A stretch of DNA of 64,000 nt from Platerodrilus igneus. Lineage: Eukaryota; Arthropoda; Insecta; Coleoptera; Lycidae. The position numbers and the translations under genes are program-made. Within the stretch, counting starts at the first letter, position 1. The number at the start of each line of letters is the position of its first letter. Location: NCBI GenBank assembly GCA_036346225.1, contig JARFIW010001088.1:2108001-2172000 (forward strand). The letters run 5' to 3'. Below the pieces are notes generated by a model that worked only from the letters and a program-made list of their open reading frames with translations, searched no databases and was not told the origin of the DNA. This document shows positions 48,485 through 60,115 of the stretch, piece by piece.

Positions 48485-49375
48485 ATGGTACAGAACTTTA
48501 AGAAAAAAAATTCCTCAGGGAACGTGCGGCGATCGACATGTAAAATCAAATGCCGTTGCAAGAGACAGGGTATTCTCAGTCGCGTAAGTGCAGATTTAAT
48601 GTCGTGAAACCGTTTTAAAAAGGGTTGTTAGAAAGCCCTCCTTTAAATTGAAACTATAAGGTAGGTTTTGGAATAAGACAGCTGCTGTATTTAGACCCTT
48701 AATTGAATGATTGGGAACAATCTGACGCTGGTTATAAAGTCTGGAATTAAATTTGTGAGTACTTAACGTTTGAAAAAACTGTATTATAAATTTTTAATTT
48801 GTAATTGTGTTTTAGTAATAAGACAGTAATTAAGTGGCAGCAATTAATTCACCTGATTTATTAGTAATTTGAGGTTAGAGTCATTAGTGAAGTTTAGGTA
48901 AAAGTATTAAATGCGAAATATTTTGAAGGAACAATAATATGGTGTAACGTAGGAATTAAACTGTTTTCTTTTTTAAGGAACGACATTACCATTACTTTGG
49001 AATTCATAAATGTAACAATTAGATAGGAAAGCAGGAAAGTGTGGAGCGTGAGATAGTTTTGTTGCTGGGCTAGGTTAAATTTGCTTTACGATTATTTTTA
49101 GGATTTAGTTCATCATCACCTGGCCAGATTACAGCCAGCATATTTTTAGGCGAGCATATTTATACATATGTGTATGACAATGCATTTTATGAGAATACAG
49201 GTTAAGTTAGTTTGATGTTTTTTTTATTTAAATTATTTAGGAAAATAGGTGTGTATATAGTAATTTGTACAGGATCTCCAGCTACTCCAGTGACCTCTGT
49301 ATCAAGAAAGAGTAGTGGAATAATTAAAGCAAGGGAGTTTTATGTCGAATAACAGTCTTCCACATAAACAAGAAT
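48485..49375 (+). repeat. Dispersed non-coding repeat, family D copy 2
   Basis: Colinear with 4555-5545 (landmarks are listed for copy 1). The copies are clearly diverged. Confidence 0.5.
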
Positions 49376-49551
49376 GTTTGCGCAACAAATGCAATATTCA
49401 ATTTAATTTAGTTTTACCATTTCTTTCAAATTAACTGAACGCACGCGCGATCGAAAACAAGACAATCCCCACGTATGTTATCAGGAACAGTCAAGTTTTA
49501 AAGTACCTGTAGAGACGTCAACTTCGCGAATCTGTCGGGTCGGAAGTGCTC

Positions 49552-49716
49552 TCAAACCGTCTGATTGTGTGGTGTGAGTTGTTGTTTGTTTCCTTTCCTT
49601 TTCTTCCCCAAATATCCTTTTACAGCTTCAAGTGATGCCACTGGATCGCTGCTGCTACCACCATCGGCAAGTCTTTGACTTTGTTTACGTTTTTCTGCTA
49701 TAAACTGTTCAACCAT
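49552..49716 (-). CDS. Short unrecognised frame, possible first exon or relic
   Basis: 54 codons starting MVEQFIAEKRKQSQRLADGG and ending in a Lys-rich stretch before a stop. Its composition (Lys, Gln, Ser-rich, one Gly-Ser run) looks more protein-like than its AT-rich surroundings. A second frame upstream (ATG at 49743-49745) reads toward it and would join after a 1- or 2-base shift. No family recognised. It could be a gene start with its splice donor missed, or chance. Confidence 0.2.
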   Translation of the reverse strand: MVEQFIAEKRKQSQRLADGGSSSDPVASLEAVKGYLGKKRKGNKQQLTPHNQTV

Positions 49717-52240
49717 TTACGTATTTCCCGTTGGGATTTTGTCATAACAAAGCACGACTGGTTAGTTCACTAACTTATCGAAGGAAAATTATTAAATTTA
49801 GCGCTGTTATACAAAAACCTACAAAGAAGATCACTTAGTTTGCGAACAACGACTGTTTGGCGCCTCTCAATATTGACAAAAACGACACCTTTCAGGATAA
49901 GTGTTAATATAATGCCAAATAATGAGAAGTGTCAGACGAGTCCGTTATTGTTTGAGGGACGTTGTAAGCGTGCATGATATTTATTTGCATAATGCGTGCT
50001 TATTGGTCGGTTAGTTAAGAGTATGATTGAAAACGACAAAGACGACCGCCACTCACCAACAAGTTTAGTATAAACAGAAAGAAGTATTAACGTTCATATG
50101 ATACAAAACGATTGATAACGAAATTTGTAACAAATGATTGAAATATATGCAAAAGAAAAACATTGAAAAGAAATGTTGTGTTTGTAACTGTAGAAATAGA
50201 CTTTTTGCTACAGAGCCATACGTTCCAATGTTATGGATACTCCAAGAGTAAAGTAACAATCCGACATCAGCTAATACAAGTCATAAAGATTCGCAGAGTT
50301 GTTCAGACGAAAGGCATGACAACCACAAAAAAGAATATATTGGGTTGTAGGATAATCACAAGATAAAAAAGATGGAAATTTAAAATAAATAGAATTAGTT
50401 GTATATAAAAACAAATAGAAAACAATTTTGAACTGGGGTCGAGAAATTATCTTTTAGAACCGAATAAGCTATTTATGACATGACAAGGTTAAAAACAATT
50501 CAAGGTTTAAGCGCAACATCCACTTAAGTTATGCGATAGGATAAGTCAAAGGTTATAAAACGAATTCATGTAGAGGTTAATGAAATGAAGGTAACGTTGC
50601 AAAAAAATTTAATTCAAATAAAGATAGAAAAGATAGAGTATAGTTTCATAATTAAGGGTAATAACAAGATGCGACTTATTTATTAATTGCTAAAAGTAAA
50701 AAAAATATTACAAATCTTTTATTGGCCACAATTTTTCAAATTCACAATTAAAATCGTATAATTTATAAGTTAATGGAGGTACTATGTGTATAATTTATAT
50801 AAGTGTTCACGCCTAAGCGGAGCGGCTGGTTCACAATAACAAAATATGCGTAATAAAATGTTTATAAAGTATGGTTGCATAAAAAACTTACCCCGTGTTC
50901 AATTATCACTTTACACTCACCACTAAATACATAATTGGTTAGGTAGGAGAGGGTTCTGAAGGAAGGAATAGAGGTACCCACGTTGTTATTTAATTAATTA
51001 ACTGATAATGCCGACAAACCGGCGCGAGTGTGACATTTAATAATGGACTGTGTACTAAGAGAGAGCTGTGTCGACTATCTTATTGTTGTAACCAGTGCTC
51101 ACCTTGCGATGCGCGAATAACAAATCGTAGTCGAGAGATAAGAGGAGCATGCTTTTATTTTATATTAGGCAAGGCGTAAACAATAAGGCATAATTAGAAG
51201 TTTTTGAGAAAACTCTTAATTGTATTAGACAAGAAATAATTGGATTGCATTTTCAATTTTAAAATAGCAAAGCTTACATGTACATAACTTATATTAATAT
51301 TGTAAATAAAAAAGGAAATTAAGTTAGAAACCGATATTGTAGTTAATAAAGACAGATAGCTATGTTTATCTATTAATCAAACGAGATTAAAACCATTGTT
51401 TTTTGCTCCTGAGACAAGGGTTTTAGTTAGGTACCAATTCATATAATAAAAACAACGAAATTTGGAGTAGAAAATATGGAATATTTATTAGAAAAGCGGC
51501 TTTTAGATAGAAGGATAAATTACTAAAGACAGATAGATTTGGTACTATTTCATACAGCTTAAGTTTGATTTACGGAAAAAATGTATATATTAAATAAGTT
51601 AGCGAAAATCACTAGAAGATAAATGTTTTATGGGTTAAATACGAATATGTGTCCTGATAAGACTTACCTAATAAAGCTTTAATGTAAGTAAAGAATAACC
51701 ATTTTTTTGGCACCGCAAATTAGACATAAATTCCAATTATTTATACAAATTTTTTTTTGAAATTAGTGCAAATCTTGTTAAATATTCACAAAACTACAAT
51801 TTCAATTACACTATTTTAAAAACGTTATCCTTTGTTAATTTTTATAACAAAACACGTATTCAAACATCAACATTTTGTTTTTTTAAGATATTATGGAGTA
51901 AGGTAGGTAAGATATATAAATAAGTCACTAGAGGTCGCCAGCAGTATATTCTAAAGTGTCAAAATTCAATACGGAATTATATTTAAACTGAAAGATGTTT
52001 TTAGTTTAGGTAATAGAATTTATATGTTTTTAGTTCAGGCGACAGTTACACGACAAGCATAAGCTATGAATGATGCATAGGTAAAAAATTTTATTATTAT
52101 AAAACGCCTGCTTTTCTTAAACATTTTTACTGCCAAACATTAAACACTTTATGTGTAGAAACTGTTTTTTTGTTAAAGCGCCAAATTGTTACGTTAACTC
52201 CAGGCGTAATTTATTATGCCTCCAAATTTGGTCAGAAATT
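49717..52240. other. No recognised gene
   Basis: AT-rich. A more GC-rich island around 50980-51150 has no protein or repeat match inside the window. Confidence 0.4.
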
Positions 52241-52254
52241 ATTACCGTCAAACG

Positions 52255-53370
52255 AATACAAATTCACATGCTAAGGAAGCCATTAACAACTAAACAAAGG
52301 GCTTACCTTAATTAATAACTGCATCTCCGCAGATGTCTTCAGCTAGATCAGGTGGCGCTGAAGTCCGTTTCTTTCAGATTCTGGGAACAAATGCATTGAA
52401 CCTAGTTGCGCTTTTTTAAAAAAAAAAGTTTCAACCTTTTATTGCATTATTAGGTTCAGGAGATTTTTAAACACCGCACGGGGAAATTCTCCAGTATTAT
52501 TATGTTTAATGTAAGCATCACTTCAAAACCACGCCAAGATTTGGTTCTAATAATTTGAGGTTTGGAAAACGGCAAGGATTGCAGCTGTGCCTAGCAATTT
52601 GCGTCATAACATTAACCTATCTTGGAAGGGGAACGATGGCTCGCGGGAGCCGATGCGTCGAATTCAGCAGACTTAATTACCGGCTTTCCTGGAGTGCAGA
52701 CGCGCTTGGTAGAGTTCCGAGAGTCGACGAAGTTTTCCTTTCTTTCAATACCTTTTCTTTTACCGTTATACAACATACCGGCACTTCGTCGATAAGACAG
52801 CTACCGCCTATCAAATACAGAGACATCTTGACATCACCCTGAGATGAAAGAAGTACCGAGATTAGGAGGACCACGGGATAAGTGTTAGTTTTAAAATTTA
52901 AGAAGCATTTGACGCACCGGGGAAAATTTACCCCTGTGTAAATTTAAATACACTATATATTTATATTAGTATATTACGTATTAAAGATTAACGTTTCAAC
53001 CTACACTTTTAGGGAGCACAAAACATTGTTAAAGTAATGAGACAGGTAAAGAGAATGCAAAAACTACATTTCGTACTTAAATAACGCGCACTCGCATTTA
53101 AAACCTCGGTATCGACGTTAGTTAGAAGTCAAGTTCTCGTTTTTAACGCATCATTTTCACGAACTTGTTAATGTCCCCACCATGAAACATGCCATTGGCT
53201 AAACGCAATAACCACACGTTCCTTTTACCTGAGAAATGTGCTTAGCACGAATACATACAATAAAATTGCAGGTTATTGTCCTATAATACGTAGTAACTTA
53301 ATTCAAGATGAAAAATAGTTTTTCCACTCCTAATATTAAAACGAAAGTTATGTGTAACCAGAGGTGAAAA
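52255..53370 (+). repeat. Dispersed non-coding repeat, family B copy 2, rearranged
   Basis: Block Y is split: its start is at 52273-52405 and the rest at 53000-53345, with block X (52440-52745) between them. In copy 1 block X precedes an unbroken block Y. The strings ATTGAACCTAGTTGCGCTTT and TTTCAACCTACACTTTTAG flank the inserted part like a diverged duplication. Confidence 0.55.
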
Positions 53371-53569
53371 ATGAAGTTGTATAATCTTATCCAAATGTTT
53401 TTAAAGAACAACATCATGCATAAATGCCATATTAGAAAACAAACAACCTAATCAGTTAGCTAACAAGGCGCCTTCAAGTGGTTAAAAGAATTTCATGGTG
53501 CCGGAAGTTGTATATTAGTTTGCCTTCGGCTTTTACTATTTCCAATATTTATTTATTGCTGGAAAACAA

Positions 53570-54195
53570 TTGGAAAACTATTAATTCGGCAAATGTCCAA
53601 GTGTTGGGGAATCTTGGTAGCCGCATGCTATTCCCCTCATATACCACTGAATATCGGTAAAATAGAGCATATATTTAGAAACAATAGAAGCGGAGCCGAG
53701 CTGTATCTAACAATAAAAAACAGCTGCTATGTTTGAAGACAACAAAGATAGAAATAAGGAAGAACCTGTTGAAGCATATGTGTGGAGTTTAGCACTGTAC
53801 GTCTATAAGATGGGAACAGTTGGAGAAGCAAACAGGAAAAAGATAGAAGCCCTTTGTAATGTGGTGCTTCAGATATATGGTGGTGATAACACGGACAGAC
53901 AAAGTTAATAACAAAGAGGTTCTAGAAAGAGTAGGGTAAGAAGGATATCTGTGGAAAACAAAAACATAGAAGAAATAAAAGGATAGAACACGTTCTAAGG
54001 CATTTGGGAAATAGTGCGAGATATATTGCAAACAGAGATAGAAAAAAAGAGAGGTAGATGTAGGCTTAGATCAGACTATTGCCCCCAGATTGAGAGATGT
54101 AGGCTATGGCAATTTGATGTAAATGTGTGTTAACTCGGAATAGGAAACAATGGAAGTACGCATCTAATCAGTTCTAGGACTGAAGACTTAATGAT
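53570..54195 (+). mobile_element. Chimeric element: module U joined to RTE tail
   Basis: TTAATTCGGCAAATGTCCAA starts module U (53580), and the LINE tail follows from about 53710 (CAGCTGCTATGTTTGAAGACA) to the LINE end near 54190 (TTCTAGGACTGAAGACTTAA). The same join point is seen at 26.7 kb and 57.25 kb. Many stops. Confidence 0.7.
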
Positions 54196-55659
54196 GATGT
54201 ACGGAATCTACGAGTGAAATAGTCTTCGGGTGATGAGTACTAAATTAATATTTATGACGTCTTGGTGGGTTCCACTACTTAACGTCTGTGTTTTTTGCTA
54301 CATTGTATGATAATTATAATGTGGCTGAGGTTTTCTTTATATTTATTATTGACCCCAATTCATTCAACTGAAATTTGTAAAAAGCTCATATATGTGAGAT
54401 GTATATTAATAAATTTACAGTTATTTCATAATTCTAAGGCTTTCTTAAAATGACACGATTTCGCTATGAAAATTTACAGAAATAAATATTTTGTATACCT
54501 TTTTATGGTTTAAAATAATTTATGACACAAAAATTCAATACTTAAGAAGTGCAAGGTTAAAATACTATCCCAGAACAAATATAACCGATTTGCCTGTCCC
54601 CCAATTATTCTACATTCCTATTGCAGGAGTCCTTACAAATAAGTTATCACGACGTCGCAAATAATTTCTAGCTATCTGTTGATGGTAGGTAGGCAAGTGG
54701 TCATTTAAAACATAGAATTCTATGATTTACAAGAATTTATTTATCTGAAGGTGAGTTCTTCGATCGCCCTCTGTTGGCGACACGCACTCTATTGGCGTAA
54801 ATTTATGTATAGGAACGGTATATCTACTTTATGATTATTCAATGCCCTAAGTTCCGTTCCAATATGTATTTAATCGAAATAACACGATACTTTTGTGGTT
54901 TTGAAGTTTATGATTTTAATGAAACTAACAATTTATTGCAAGACCATGCTACTGAATGCTGTTATAGATGAAATCAGAATTAAAGAGGATGCTTCTATTC
55001 ATTTAAGAGTAACTTTTTTTTGTATCTGGTTCCTATTTAACGTAACGCTAAAACGTAGACGCTTATTATAAGGAGTGCATAGAAATTACTGGCACAGAAA
55101 GATGTAACAAAATAGATATTTTTCTAAATTAGTTTTTACAAACGTCATTCGAAATATGTTTATTTTTGTTTAATGGAGGCTAGTTGATGCAGAACGGATA
55201 TCTTGTTGGGCGAAGAGTTTTATAACCATGCAATCAACTACTGTATAATATTGTACTGTTTAAAAAGTTGAGAAATACTAGTATAACAATGCAGAACACT
55301 TTTATTTCTATACCATTTAAAACTTAGAGGAAAAACCTGTAGGATATGAGACAACAATATTGTAATTTTGCAAAATATACAAATAACAAGAAACTTAATT
55401 CGCCATTTTTATAATGGCATTTCAACATGTATACTCATAGTCTTTTTATGCATTCTTAAAGTAATCACAGAAAATTAAGAACTGCTCATTGGTACAGTTG
55501 AGAAATGTTTCAAATATTCTGTATTTTTTTTATGTGGTGGTATTGTAGTGTAACGTACCTGAGAATAAACAAACACCCTCTGTTGACAAAGCTTGCTTAA
55601 TAATTTAGTAGTATAGTAGCAGAGGCTCTTGACCCCCACGTTGTGTGACCAACACATAA
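54196..55659. other. No recognised gene
   Basis: AT-rich, with only chance frames. It lies between the RTE-tail insertion and family C copy 2, so part may belong to the larger B/C repeat. Confidence 0.4.
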
Positions 55660-56215
55660 CTCAAATATACACTGAGAGATGATGTTAAGGTGGGTAGGTG
55701 TGAAATAAAACTACAGTATCAAGTAACCCTACTTTTACTACACTTTTATTACACCTCACAGTTAGGTTGCCAGTAATTAAACAAAATTACGTAATGAGCA
55801 AACGGTGCCGGGCTCAACTTAGCCTGTGTTGCGGAAAGAGTACGGTAGAGAAAACGACAACAACTACGGGTTTCTGACCATATAAGAACACCTCTCCAAA
55901 GAGGGGGGGGGGCGAGAAAGCACCTTATGTTCGTTTAATATTACGGAATGTTAACTGTTATCCAGCCATACTACATATGACAACTTGAAAGGAGTTGGTG
56001 TAGTCCAGCTAATCTTTTGAGGAAGGGACTGGGATAGGTAACCAATACAACTCAACTAAAAGCGAAAGATTTAACGAAAAAGTAGGAAGGTACTCTTAAC
56101 AACCAGCGTTTCGACTCGCACCAAAGTAAAATGTTAGTAAATCCAACAAGGCTCAATCACACGCGCGTACATTCAAACCAGTAACAGTTTGTAGCCAGCT
56201 TCACCAATAAGTTTT
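55660..56215 (+). repeat. Dispersed non-coding repeat, family C copy 2
   Basis: Colinear with 38480-39070. It contains a run of G at about 55903-55911, within GAGGGGGGGGGCGAG. It ends where the minus-strand RTE tail begins. Confidence 0.55.
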
Positions 56216-57435
56216 ACAATGAATCATCTTTATTTGGTCTGCACTCCTGGAACTGGTTAGACGTGTTCCTCCATTGTTTTCTATTCTGAGCTAATCTACA
56301 CATTTCACAGAAATTCCCACAGTCTATATCTTTTACTATCTGCGTGCAATATACTGATCTAGGTCTACATTTGCCTCTGTCTTTTCCTATCACTGTTTGT
56401 ACAATATCCCACATTATTTCTCAAATGCCATAAAACGTGTCTTGTTATTCTATTTTTTCTTCTTTTTTGCTTTCCTCAGATATCTTTCTTCTACCACTAT
56501 TTCTAGAATCTCTTTGTAAATGTAAAAATGTAAAAATGACGCGCAAATTATAGATGACGTCACACAATATGCAAATTATTGCGACACAATTTAACAATTA
56601 CACAAATTTTAAAGAAAACCCCCACGGGGTACTCACGTGAACATGTAGGGCTTCCTTCAGGATCACTCCATGATGTCGGCGGCGGCTGCTTCGCTGATCT
56701 TTTTCGGGCGTGGGAATTCTTGCTGGATTCTGATCGAATCCAAATGTAATCGTCTTCTTTCTATATGTAGGGAACGACAGGAACTGCTTTATAAGGAACG
56801 ATAGTCAAGAGAAGGCAAAAAGGGACCTACATAACAAAAAAAAAGATACGATAAGACACAAAAGGCAACAATACTTGTTCACATCTCGGAGGCTAGTTCA
56901 GTCACGTATGCCGGAAATCCCCCTTTTTCCTTCTTGGCACACCCGTTCGCGCAATATGGCGCAAACGCACTATCTGAAGTGACGGAAATACGCACACGTC
57001 CTTTTAAATTTATGGCGCGAAATTCTTACAAATTAAAACTTAATTGGGATGTTTAGTGCCGAATTTTTCGGCATGTAACAGTCTGTCCGTGCTATCAACA
57101 TCATATATCTGAGCACCACATTCCAAAAGGCTTCTATTTTTTTCCTATTTGCTTCTCCTACTGTCCCTATATCAGAGCCATACAGTGCTATGCTCCAGAC
57201 TTATGCTTTTAACGTTGTCTTCGAACTTAGCAGCTGCTCTTTCTTGCTAAATACAGCTCGTTTCTCCTTGTATCGTTTTCTAAATATTTACACTATTTCA
57301 TCGATATTCAGTGGTATGCGAAGAGGGTTAAGCAACCTGCGGCTACCTTGATCCCCCAACATTTAAACATTTGTCGAATTAATAGTTTTCCGATAAATCT
57401 TTTCGCACAATCAATATTATTTGAGAATATTGCAA
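56214..57435 (-). mobile_element. Chimeric element: module U joined to RTE tail, split by an LTR
   Basis: On the minus strand: module U (about 57430-57265), then the LINE tail 57260-57081, an LTR insertion, and the end of the tail at about 56524-56214. The last open part reads [20 protein letters not shown] and MCRLAQNRKQWRNTSNQF. Third case of the same U-to-tail join. Confidence 0.7.
56525..57080 (-). mobile_element. LTR (family 1), second copy
   Basis: It shares with 33295-34036 the segments GGCGCAAACGCACT, ACGGAAATACGC, CTTTTAAATTTATGGCGCGAAA and the hairpin end GTGCC...GGCAYGTAACA. About 556 bp, so shorter than copy 1. The start edge is uncertain; the end at 57080 is clear because the LINE sequence GTCTGTCCGTG resumes at 57081. 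Confidence 0.65.
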
Positions 57436-58051
57436 ATCCAACAGATGTAGGTGTTTATAATAGTCATCAGGTTTAAGTGCGTTTATTTTTTTGATCATCT
57501 CTACTCCACTTTCATATTTTATTTGTAATTATCCGTGTCTTTTCGGTTTTTATCAGGCGCCATTTTGTTGCTCTGTACGGCCACGTTTTCGGCATGTACC
57601 TAGAGCTGGCCCTGTCGTAAGCACACTTTTAACGTCTCCAATTCATTAGAGTTGCATTTTTGAGTATAGGTACTAATTGCTTAAATTGTTTGAATATAAA
57701 AATATACAATGAAATATTATTTAAGCCTTTTATAACACTTCGCTCCTAGTCTTTGTGGAAAGTGCACATATTATAAACGACTTCGAATTAGAAACTTTCT
57801 TGCCTACATTAATTGTAAATCAGAAAAATATTTAAGTCTATAAAATTTATCCTATTTAAAATAATATGCTCGTATTTGCGCAGAAAAACAACTCGATTGT
57901 ATTAGTCTAAAGCAGTGATTTACGTCTTGTCTGATAGTGCATCTTATGAAAGCGAGTAAAACGTCACTGCATTACTTTTTAAGTCTGAACTCCAAAAGCG
58001 TATTATTAATCAAGACTCCGGCCGTGAAGACTTCTAAAATTATTATATTAG
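57436..58051. other. No recognised gene, between the RTE tail and the gypsy LTR
   Basis: AT-rich with a short GC-richer part at 57550-57640. It forms the 3' flank of the gypsy element. Confidence 0.4.
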
Positions 58052-58108
58052 TGTAACGCGCTACTACTACCGCGTTTCTTTAATTTAAAACAAGTAATAA
58101 CAAACGTC

Positions 58109-58114
58109 TTTATT
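58109..58114 (-). terminator. Polyadenylation signal AATAAA in the LTR
   Basis: AATAAA in the context AGTAATAAAGACG, about 60 bp before the LTR end, where the R region end would be expected. Confidence 0.55.
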
Positions 58115-58441
58115 ACTTACTGTTCACAAGTCTAATTAACAGTATATGCCTTATTTATAGATGTTTTCAGTCCACTTAACAATGAAGCACTATTACACTA
58201 ATGAATTTACAAGCACTAATATCTTCTTAAATTAACTCCTTTACCATAGGTTCATTAACAACACTAACACTACTATTTATTTATACACTTCTATTTATTT
58301 ATGTATACTACAAGCTGTATGAACATTAGACACAGCATATCACATTTATGTATACTTCAAAAGCTCAAAACTGCTATCACTTTACAACGTTATAATTTAT
58401 ATTAGACATTCAAGAATAGACTAACTCTTACATTCATAAGC

Positions 58442-58456
58442 GGCCTTATATATACC
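58442..58456 (-). promoter_or_regulatory. TATA box of the LTR promoter
   Basis: GGTATATATAAGGCC, a strong TATA match about 120 bp into the LTR. It would drive the element transcript on the minus strand. Confidence 0.65.
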
Positions 58457-58575
58457 CTGCATTAAGATATGACTCATTATCTGGAACTTTGTAGAAGGAT
58501 TCTCGAATGCTGAAGAATACGCTGTGCCCCGGGCGTTTGTATGTTTGACGGGTTGCCTAATAGTGGATCGCAACA

Positions 58576-58588
58576 CTGCCCCCTCTTT
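58576..58588 (-). promoter_or_regulatory. Polypurine tract of gypsy copy B
   Basis: AAAGAGGGGGCAG directly before the LTR start TGTTGCG. This is the primer site for plus-strand DNA synthesis. It also lies within the coding frame after the CCCH finger. Copy A has the same tract with one G fewer (63117-63128). Confidence 0.8.
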
Positions 58589-59359
58589 AAAACCGTTACG
58601 TCTCGTAACTGTAAATCCATCTTGACGCCAGTTCGATGACTGGTGACGGTATCGGCAGCTATCTCCTCTGGTGCATCCACCGCGTCGTTGGAAGTAACAG
58701 TCAACACTCTTTTCATGGTCTTGGTAGGCAACCGGTTGATAACAACAAACAAGAACCTGGACGTTGGTTCCTGGAAAACTACTTCTAGCATATTTCGGAC
58801 TATCCTCCAATCCAAGCGATCCAGTCCACAGCCCAGCTTGGGCACCGCTAGTCTCGTTACTCCATTTTCCATCATCTGCGCCTTAAGATTTAGCAAAGCC
58901 TCCCATAGATGTCCATAACTAGGTCTCTGCCATGAAAATTTTTGGTGACCAGATAGTAAACATAACGATTTTTATCTTGAAGGACCAAAGATTTTCCTAC
59001 AGTTGGCTGCTGTTGTACTAATTCATCCACACATCCAAACTTTTTCTTGAAAACAACAGCTATTCCCCCTTGACATTGCCAAATCTTGGGCTACGCAATG
59101 TGCAAGGGAATACTCTCCTGGTGCTCTAAACAGATCTTGCTGTTTTTCAACAACAACGCCAAATCTCGCCTTAGCGGAACCACCATACGCCGCCATAAAG
59201 CTCTCAAAATCTACATTTGGCTCATGATTAATAACTTGCCGAACACCATTATCATTATTCGAGTCTTCCTGGTTGTTGCCAGCGTAGGATGTTAAACGGT
59301 CAAAGTGTACCACTTTCGGTTTACCACGTGGGGATCTTCTGATCCGGTACACTACATCA

Positions 59360-60115
59360 TTAATCCTTTTTTAACACTTCGTACGGCCCTTCCCATTGTC
59401 TTTGTAGTTTTGGCGACAATCCACGTTTTCTTTGTGGATTGTACAACCACACTAAATCTCCAGGTTGATAACCACCTTCTTGTGCTCTCGTGTCATATTG
59501 TGATTTCATTCGATCGCTTGCTGCCTGTATATTCTTTCGGACGTTTTCGTGAATACTATTTGATCTTTCACGAAGCTTACTAACGTAATCTTCACCTGCG
59601 ATCTCTTCTCCAGGTTTAAATCCAAACTGAAGATCACATGGTAGCCGCAATTCACGTCCTAGCATTACGCAAGCGGGAGAGTACCCTGTGCTGTCATGTA
59701 CCGAAGATCGGTACGCCAGTAGGAACAAATGCAGATATTGGTCCCAGTCTCGTTGATGTTCAGAGACAACTTTGGCCAGGTACTTCCTAACGTCCTGTTC
59801 ATTCTTTCAACCATTCCATCCGATTGGGGATGAAGTGGCGTGGTTCTAGTCTTCCTGATTCCAAGATGCTTGCAGACATTTTTAAACAATACTGATTCGA
59901 AGTTTCGACCTTGATCGGAGTGTAATTCCAACGGAACTCCAAAACGACAAAACAACTCCTGACTAGTACATCTGCAACCGTCTCGGCTTCTTGGTTAGGT
60001 ATAGCATATGCCTCCGGCCATTTGGTAAAATAATCCATTGCAACCAAGATGTATTTATTTCCTTTCTCTGATTCAGGAAATGGACCAGCTATATCAATGG
60101 CTACCCTCTCAAAAG
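59360..60115 (-). pseudogene. Gypsy copy B: integrase core
   Basis: VAMDYFTKWPEAYAIPNQEA holds the first catalytic Asp and LELHSDQGRNFES the second. HPQSDGMVERMNRTLG holds the catalytic Glu. These are followed by LLAYRSSVHDSTGYSPACVM and QPGDLVWLYNPQRKRG leading into the GPY/F module. The frame changes near 60110, 59955, 59760 and 59370, mostly at short repeats. The domain inserts the cDNA into the host chromosome. The residues of the triad are all visible. Confidence 0.85.

Larger units (their letters stand above)
58052..58575 (-). repeat. 3' LTR of the gypsy element
   Basis: 524 bp. On the minus strand it starts TGTTGCGATCCACTATTAGG right after the polypurine tract and ends AGCGCGTTACA, giving TG...CA. 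It contains a TATA box and a polyadenylation signal. Its partner LTR would be beyond 64000 or lost. Confidence 0.8.
58421..59352 (-). pseudogene. Gypsy copy B: integrase end, macrodomain, CCCH finger (frameshifted)
   Basis: Same order as copy A: integrase tail (RIRRSPRGKPKVVHFDRLTS), macrodomain at about 58739-59163 and CCCH finger at about 58643-58699. Single-base differences from copy A break the frame near 59065 (a run of five C instead of four), near 58935 and near 58772. After the finger the frame runs through the polypurine tract into the LTR and stops at 58421-58423. The residues themselves are kept (GCGLDRLDW, C-x7-C-x5-C-x3-H), so decay is minimal. The shifts may be sequencing errors. 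Confidence 0.85.

Noticed and set aside
58739..59163. An independent host OARD1 gene next to the gypsy element
   Set aside because: The macrodomain is in frame with integrase in copy A, has no introns or start of its own, lies immediately before the polypurine tract and LTR, and occurs in both tandem copies.
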